This document shows positions 58,626-64,000 of a DNA stretch of 64,000 bases, one piece after another. A program made the translations under genes and the position numbers. The notes beneath the pieces were generated by a model, which saw nothing but the letters and a program-made list of their open reading frames with translations, was not told the origin of the DNA and did not search any database. Origin of the DNA: Hirundichthys speculiger (taxonomy: Eukaryota; Chordata; Actinopteri; Beloniformes; Exocoetidae); assembly GCA_018398805.1 (NCBI GenBank), contig JAGFBZ010001180.1, positions 744,001 to 808,000 of the forward strand, given 5' to 3'. Every line of letters begins with the position of its first letter. The stretch's first letter is position 1.

Positions 58626-60123
58626 AGTAATAATTTGTGACCTAAAAACATATTTAAGGGCATTTGTGCAGGGAGTTCAGGGGTAACTGTTGTGGTGCCA
58701 CTGTTCCTTGTGAACATCCGTGTATGTACATAGTACATTCATGGTGGGAATCTCCACATGCACTCACATCACCAAAAACACAGTTGGAGATGACATCACC
58801 AAGTGTATGAGAATGGTTGGAAATGACACAGGTAAGACAAGAACTGGATCCACGAACAGCCTCCTGCTGAGACTAGAAATAAGATGTGTTCTCTCCAATC
58901 ATATGAAAGGTAAATGTTAAGATGACGTTTTATGAGTGTTGTTGTGGATCATAAAAAATAAATCATAAGGATGATGTTGGTGGTTTTTTAGACACTAGAT
59001 TGGACATAGATTGCTGTGCAAAGGTTTGTCTTGTTTTATCAACATTTTCACAATGTCAATATTTGTTTTCTCATCTAATTGTAAAACATATTATATCCTA
59101 TTTTTTTTTTTTTACCTGTAATATGATGGTTCCGGTGAGGCAGTTCAAACAACAATTAAATAACAAGACTGGCAATGACTGGAGTGCAGGTGAGTTTAAT
59201 CCCTGTTTGTATACAAACAGAAAATGGTCATTTACTCACATCACAGAATGAGCTGAGGGATGACAGTGAGAAACTAAGACACAATAAATTTTAACAATGT
59301 CTGAATAATAACAAAACCTTGAGATAACTTCCCAGACAGAGAAGTGTCCCAAACTGATACGACGATGAAGCCTGTAATATCAGCAGTGATGATATTTCAC
59401 ATTCCAGGAGAAGTGTCAGGGACGTATGATCAGCTAAATGAATTCAAGAGTGGCAAGTGACTGTTATGCAACTGGTGGTGTATAGTGTTCATTGTGAGGC
59501 CTGTGGGATGGTGTTGTGCTATAGTATACATGATCTTGTATAATCTTTAATAAACATGGGAAAGGACCTTACACCGTCACTCCATCGAGAAAACAGCATG
59601 TCTGTTAGTTAAGCTGTGTGCACTTCAGCAATGGGGGGGGGTGTGCTTCTCGACAACAACACCTGATGTTGCTGGAACACAAATTTTGTGTCAGATTCAA
59701 CCTACTTTAGGTGTGAGATCTCAAAAAACATGGTAAGAGAACCAAAATTAAATAATGCTGCGACAAAGAATGAGTGTGACTCGGGCATGATTGTGAAAGC
59801 CTCTGTTGGTGTAGATGCTGGTTGATGTCTAGCTCAGTTGGCAGCGCTGTATATACAGTCATGAAGGAAGAGCTGCCTTCACCAAATTTAAACCCATTTT
59901 ACAGCTCCGGAGGAAAAACCAAATCAACATGACATATGCAAATGACATCACATTCCACCATCAGTGGCTTTCGATATGATCCAACAGCAAACTGCTGCAA
60001 AAGCGTTTCTGGCTTGATACATCTTGTATGGGTCTTATTTTTATTGTATAATACATGCATCCTGCCCACAGCTAGAAAACGCTCTTGGAAGAAATGTAAA
60101 AAAATATATATATATATTGAATT
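58626..60123. other. Intergenic, nothing recognised
   Basis: No gene recognised. Short frames at 58720-58920 and 59000-59251 lack domains, good splice sites or a shared phase. A T13 run lies at about 59100-59113 and a short TA tract at 60102-60117. Confidence 0.4.
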
Positions 60124-60899
60124 ACCGTATTTTCTGGACTATAAAACGCACCTGAATATAAGCTGCACCCATTAAAATATAAACTAAATATATATTTTGT
60201 CGCATATAAGCCGCACCGGACTATAAGCTGCCAGACTCAGAAATAAGATATTTACATCGAAAGATTTTGTACCATAAGTGTTTATTCATATACCTGAACT
60301 GATTGTTTCCGAACAGTGCCTGTAACACGGCAGTAAAAGTGCTGATCAAACAAAACAGAAAAGTAATTGATGAGTTTATTTATTTTCCTTCTGTACACTA
60401 AAACCAAGTTGCTTTATTTTTCCTCCTCCTGTGTACTGAAACCCCCCCACACAGCAAAGACATCCGGAACAGACCTCTGAAATGGACCCGTATCGGGGTC
60501 CACTTGTACTCAGTGCCGGATCCGCTTTGGAGCTGGATCGTGGACCTGCTGGCTCCACGGTGCGTCCCGTCCACATCTGCGATTAAAACCTTACTTCCAC
60601 GGCTGGTCCACTCAGAACCCTGAAATCTGCTGGGGAACCAACAAAATGACTGGACAAACTGATAAATTCAGGTGTGTCCAAGTAGCCAGGTCAGTCACAC
60701 CTGGATTAATCAGTTTGTCCAGTTTGAAATGAATGTAGAGTAGCATAGCCCACATAGGCTACTTAACAAAAACAGAATAGCTTTAACTACTTGGTTTGTT
60801 TTTTGCACTTCCTGCTAGAGCGCCCCCTGAGGGCTGAAAAAAAAAATTCATAGAAAAGCTGCATCTCTGTATAAGCCTCATGGTTTAAACGCGTGGGAC
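60124..60899. mobile_element. Non-autonomous DNA element, right end lost
   Basis: The left terminus accgtattttctggactata and the next words (aaacgcacctgaatataagc, cgcatataagccgcaccgga) belong to a well-known fish family whose ends read ACCGTATTTTCCGGACTATAA. Near the right side, gctgcatctctgtataagcc and gtttaaacgcgtggga are the expected inner part of the other end, but the final terminal repeat is missing. The sequence passes abruptly into a hAT terminus at about 60900. Confidence 0.7.
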
Positions 60900-61600
60900 A
60901 TTGCCCAGCCTAGTCGTTGCCCAGCCCTACTTAAAACTTGTGTACATTAGTTTCAGTTTTATTCAGTCACCCACTAAATGTGCCTGCTTTGGGAGCTATT
61001 TTTTTTTTTTTAACAAGGCAATTAAATCTTCGTGCTTAAAGGAGCACCTTAGTAAAGAAAAAATAATAAACAAACAAACAAACAAAAACAAGGCATCTAA
61101 GGATGATGCATCGTCCATGCCCTCAATGAGACAGTCGTCTGTCATGTGTCTTTTAATTTTGGTAATGGTTGACTCTTGTCATAGCAACTGGATTGCAGCA
61201 TGTTTTGCACATTATCCTTTTGTCCTCCTTCTTAAATTCAAAATACTTCCATCTGGCAGAACTTCTGCTTTTTCTTTAGGACTGAGCTTTCATCTATGCT
61301 TTTGGACAGCGGCCATTTCTCTGAAGAAAACAATGACAGTATACTTCCTGTGCTTCCACGTGTCTCGACGTTTTTGTTTGGTTGACATGACAAGTACTCA
61401 GAGAGAATGCTGCTACTAGTTCATGACTGTCACATAAGGAGTGACTTTGGAAAACCATTGTGTGGCCATGTTAAACTGTTGTCAGATGTGTTGCACAATG
61501 CCCGGTATAATTGAAACCTTTCAAATGTACTAATTATGTTATATCAAATAGTTATTTGAATTTGAATTGGATTAATTTTTTGACACCACTCTCCTTTCTT
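60900..61600 (-). mobile_element. Decayed hAT fragment with BED-finger coding remnant
   Basis: At 60900-60929 a hAT terminal motif occurs twice (cattgcccagcctag, cgttgcccagccctac); the second matches the right end of the element at 49336-50478. On the - strand at 61145-61255 a BED zinc-finger half is readable. Near 61555 gaatttgaattggattaatt resembles interior hAT subterminal repeats. Outer limits are uncertain. Confidence 0.5.
61145..61255 (-). pseudogene. BED-type zinc finger of a hAT transposase, remnant
   Basis: From about 61253 on the - strand the frame reads RWKYFEFKKEDKRIMCKTC, followed by CNPVAMTRVNHYQN, then a stop and K-TH. W-K-F-F, the basic stretch and C-x2-C are the first half of the BED finger in ZBED1-like hAT proteins (VW-YF-F----K--C--C). 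The expected NTTNL--HL--H second half is damaged. No catalytic domain was found nearby. The opposite strand happens to be open for 172 codons (60901-61419), which I regard as chance. Confidence 0.65.
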
Positions 61601-62281
61601 TGACATAACATCATAAAGATTTTCATTTCCCAGTTGCACCCCACTACATCCACAAAATGACAAACTAAAGGTTATTGCTCTTAAATAAAGCTAAAACTGC
61701 TGAAATGGGTTGCTAAAAAATACACCTGAGGAAAACAATGACCGTGCAATACTTTATTTTTCCACTATCATATATTGTGACGTTAGAAAAATGTGTAATT
61801 AAAAAAGAAAAAATTAATTTACTATTTTTTTTTTTTTAGAAAAGCAGCTAATATGATTATAGTAAGAATGTGACTATTTGAAGTCTATCTGAAATTGCAT
61901 TTTAATTAATAATGCAGAATGATTATGATGTTAATTGAAATTATGACCAGGAAAAAATAGATTGTACATTTCAGAAATGGGAGGTCTTGAGTGTAGACAT
62001 CCAGAATGTTCATTACAGATATCAATAATATTATTGCAGATATCTGAAATTGAAAGCTCAATACGCAAGACATTCAAAAGTGACATCCCGACATTTGTTC
62101 TGGTGTTTGTGATATCTGAAATCCTCATTTTTGACTTGAAAGAACAGAATCACAGATATCTGCAATGCAGCTTTAATCTTTATAGATGTCAAACTGCTTG
62201 CTTTTTGCTCCTAACTGGGTTCATCATTCATGTAGAAAAGTTTATATTAAGGCCTCTCACACAGGAAACATGCCTGTCATG
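61601..62281. other. AT-rich spacer
   Basis: No gene recognised. The segment 61970-62165 has several agatatctg/cagatatct words, a short imperfect inverted pattern. Confidence 0.45.
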
Positions 62282-62289
62282 AGCTAGAC

Positions 62290-62752
62290 CGGTGGTGCGC
62301 AAACTGTGGTATGCGTACCACTGGTGGTACGCAAGCGCTCTCTGGTGGTACATTTTCACTTTAAAAAAAAATGGAAACATACAATGCATTAAAAATACGT
62401 TTCAAATGAAATGTGTAGCTTGGAATAATTAAAATTGTGTCTTTTAAAAAAGATATTTGTTGCATATTCAGTTGCAGTACAGATGTAACAACTTTTGAGT
62501 GTGTTTATTTTGCTCTGTATGAGAGTATGAGTATGTGAGAATTGTCGGACAGAGTTTTAAATGTCTGATTCAGTCAAGTAACAATTCAGTCAACAATAAA
62601 TAACCACAATAAGGAATAAACATCTTGTGTGTGTTTAAAGCTAATTGAGAAGGCATATATGGCTATATTTTAAAATTGGCCATCATGGTGGTACTCAGAG
62701 AGCTGAACAGTTTCTCAGGTGGTACGCAGTATTAAAAGTTTGAGAATCACTG
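62290..62752. mobile_element. hAT MITE with perfect 8-bp target duplication
   Basis: The 463-bp element begins cggtggtgcgcaaactgtgg and ends taaaagtttgagaatcactg. It is flanked by agctagac on both sides (62282-62289 and 62753-62760). Internal ggtggtac words occur near both ends. No coding capacity. Confidence 0.92.
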
Positions 62753-62760
62753 AGCTAGAC

Positions 62761-63189
62761 TGTTATTTTAAGAGAATCTTATAAGAGGCATTATGGCTCA
62801 TTTTCTCTTTCTGGATTATTCCTGTTTTTTTTTTTCTTTTCTTTTTTTTATTGATTTTTAGTTTTTCATTATTTGTTCTTGGATTATTTTCCATTTTTAT
62901 GAAGCTTCAAATCATTTTTACTGGTAATTCTTTTTCATGCATAGCTGTAATCAGTCATGATGTGATGCTGCAGAGGAAACAAATGGAGAGAACGGGGAGG
63001 CAGGAGTCGCAAACAGTGACTTTTATTGATAACTGAAAACACTGCCACAGGAAGATACTCCAAAAGTATCTCAGGAATGCAGAACAGGAAGACAGACAAG
63101 GAACAACCAAAAGCACAAGCGAGGCAAACAAAGACTGGGTAAATGGATGAACAACACATGGACAGGGGAAGAAGGTGTGATAATATTGT
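62761..63189. other. Intergenic, nothing recognised
   Basis: T-rich region followed by a purine-rich block (62970-63180). No gene seen. Confidence 0.4.
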
Positions 63190-63300
63190 GGTCATTTTTC
63201 AAAACCGCATACTGTGTACTTCCTGTATAACAGAGTATGCAATATGTACTGCATACTGGTCTGGTGGTCATTATTAGTAAGTAGTATGCCACCGTAAAAG
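63190..63300. repeat. MITE-like fragment rich in 'agtatgc' words
   Basis: Contains gcatactgtgtacttcctgt, agagtatgcaatatgtactg, catactggtctggtggtcat and agtagtatgccaccg. Direct and inverted agtatgc words are typical of a fish MITE family, also hinted at near 19740. Confidence 0.45.
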
Positions 63301-63379
63301 CAATTCTGCTAAGGCATAACTAGAAGCTTGCCATGCGGCTGCTATGACTGGCTTCTGCTGTTGTGGTCCATTGTGTTAC

Positions 63380-64000
63380 TGCATGACAGGATGAGACTTT
63401 ATTGATCCCACAGTAGAGAAATATTAGTGCAGCAGCAGCCACATAGGAAAAAATAAATAAAAGTAGACATAACAATGAAATGAAAATAATAGTAATAAAA
63501 ACATATAAAGTAATAGAGCAAATTCATGGAATATACACCAATGGGGAAAAAAATGACTTCCCCCAGTTTTCAGAGTAGAAGTAGACAGGATCAAGGCTAA
63601 TGTAGCTATCAGTGCTGATCTGTTACTTGTTGAAATGATGGGAACATAGCCTTGAATTTTTTGTTACGTTCAGCATGTCAACATTCTCTCCCTTTTTGTC
63701 GTTCCCCTCATGCCAAATCAGTGCTTCCCATCTTCTCTGTCTCAAGAGATCTCTCAGCCACATCATGTCAGCCATGAAGGAATAGGTGTATACCATAATA
63801 TGGTAAGCCGTTTTAGCATTTATTCCATATCCTTGATATCAGACCTCAGTTCTCTTTACTAGTTTGCACTTTACCTACACTAGTTGAACATTTTTAGCAA
63901 TAGTTCAGTCTTGTGTTGCACTTGTTGAACAAAAGGTTATACTAGTCACAATTTTCAAGCAACTTATAACACTTTTGTCCAACTAGTTTACTAACCAGTG
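63380..64000. other. Dispersed repeat pieces, no gene
   Basis: At 63390-63422 gatgagactttattgatccc and acagtagagaaat resemble the common teleost 'tttattgatcccc-ggggaaatt' repeat. At 63579-63640 lies an uninterrupted copy of the small repeat that carries the Tc1 element at 40739-42003. The remainder to the window end has nothing I recognise. Confidence 0.45.

Noticed and set aside
58720..59251. Two neighbouring frames as exons of one gene
   Set aside because: The reading phases and splice signals do not join, and neither translation resembles a known family.
60901..61419. 172-codon frame on the + strand as a gene
   Set aside because: It starts inside a hAT terminal repeat, contains a poly-Phe stretch from a T run and has no recognisable domain. 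The opposite strand carries a BED-finger remnant.

Overview
The window looks like nuclear DNA of a bony fish (teleost). It is AT-rich and holds split genes with GT-AG introns. It is crowded with remnants of the DNA-transposon families that fill fish genomes (Tc1/mariner, hAT, piggyBac-like and TTAA-flanked MITEs). It also has long TA/TG and homopolymer tracts and pieces of non-LTR and tRNA-derived retroelements. Nothing bacterial, no CRISPR array, and no tRNA or rRNA gene was seen. All calls were made by eye, with no database search.

Two protein-coding loci are supported. The clear one is a three-exon Kruppel-like factor of the KLF2/KLF4 group, best matched to klf2, on the + strand (coding 32359-33977). 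It has a TATA box, a KLF/SP-type CACC box, a short upstream ORF, two very short introns, three C2H2 fingers and a poly(A) signal at 34845. In the sequence as given, one extra base (probably in the T run at 33536-33539) separates the reading frame of the N-terminal half from that of the zinc fingers. The second locus (43943-45532, +) is three intact phase-0 exons coding for the C-terminal region of a teleost multi-copy family often annotated as SAMD3-like; its 5' part was not found.

Layout. 1-7.5 kb: mostly unrecognised, with a TA microsatellite, a LINE reverse-transcriptase scrap and a polypurine/G tract. 7.5-20 kb: a piggyBac-like relic, a nested MITE pair (10.98-11.76 kb), and a Tc1 element (14.04-15.72 kb) that has itself been invaded. 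20-30 kb: LINE and SINE fragments, a Tc1 transposase relic on the - strand and a hAT MITE with a perfect 8-bp target duplication. 30-35 kb: klf2 and its flanks. 35-42 kb: SINE, hAT MITE and a full-length but broken Tc1 element. 42-46 kb: the SAMD3-like exons and a TTAA MITE. 46-50.5 kb: a dense nest of three hAT elements and a palindromic MITE. 50.5-52 kb: CpG- and C-rich DNA that could be a promoter. 52.1-54.1 kb: a composite TTAA element holding a tandem repeat and a nested hAT. 54-64 kb: more Tc1 and hAT relics.

I found no multi-gene system that looks new. The strongest leads are the apparent klf2 frameshift, the isolated SAMD3-like C-terminus, and insertion histories that can be read directly from target-site duplications.
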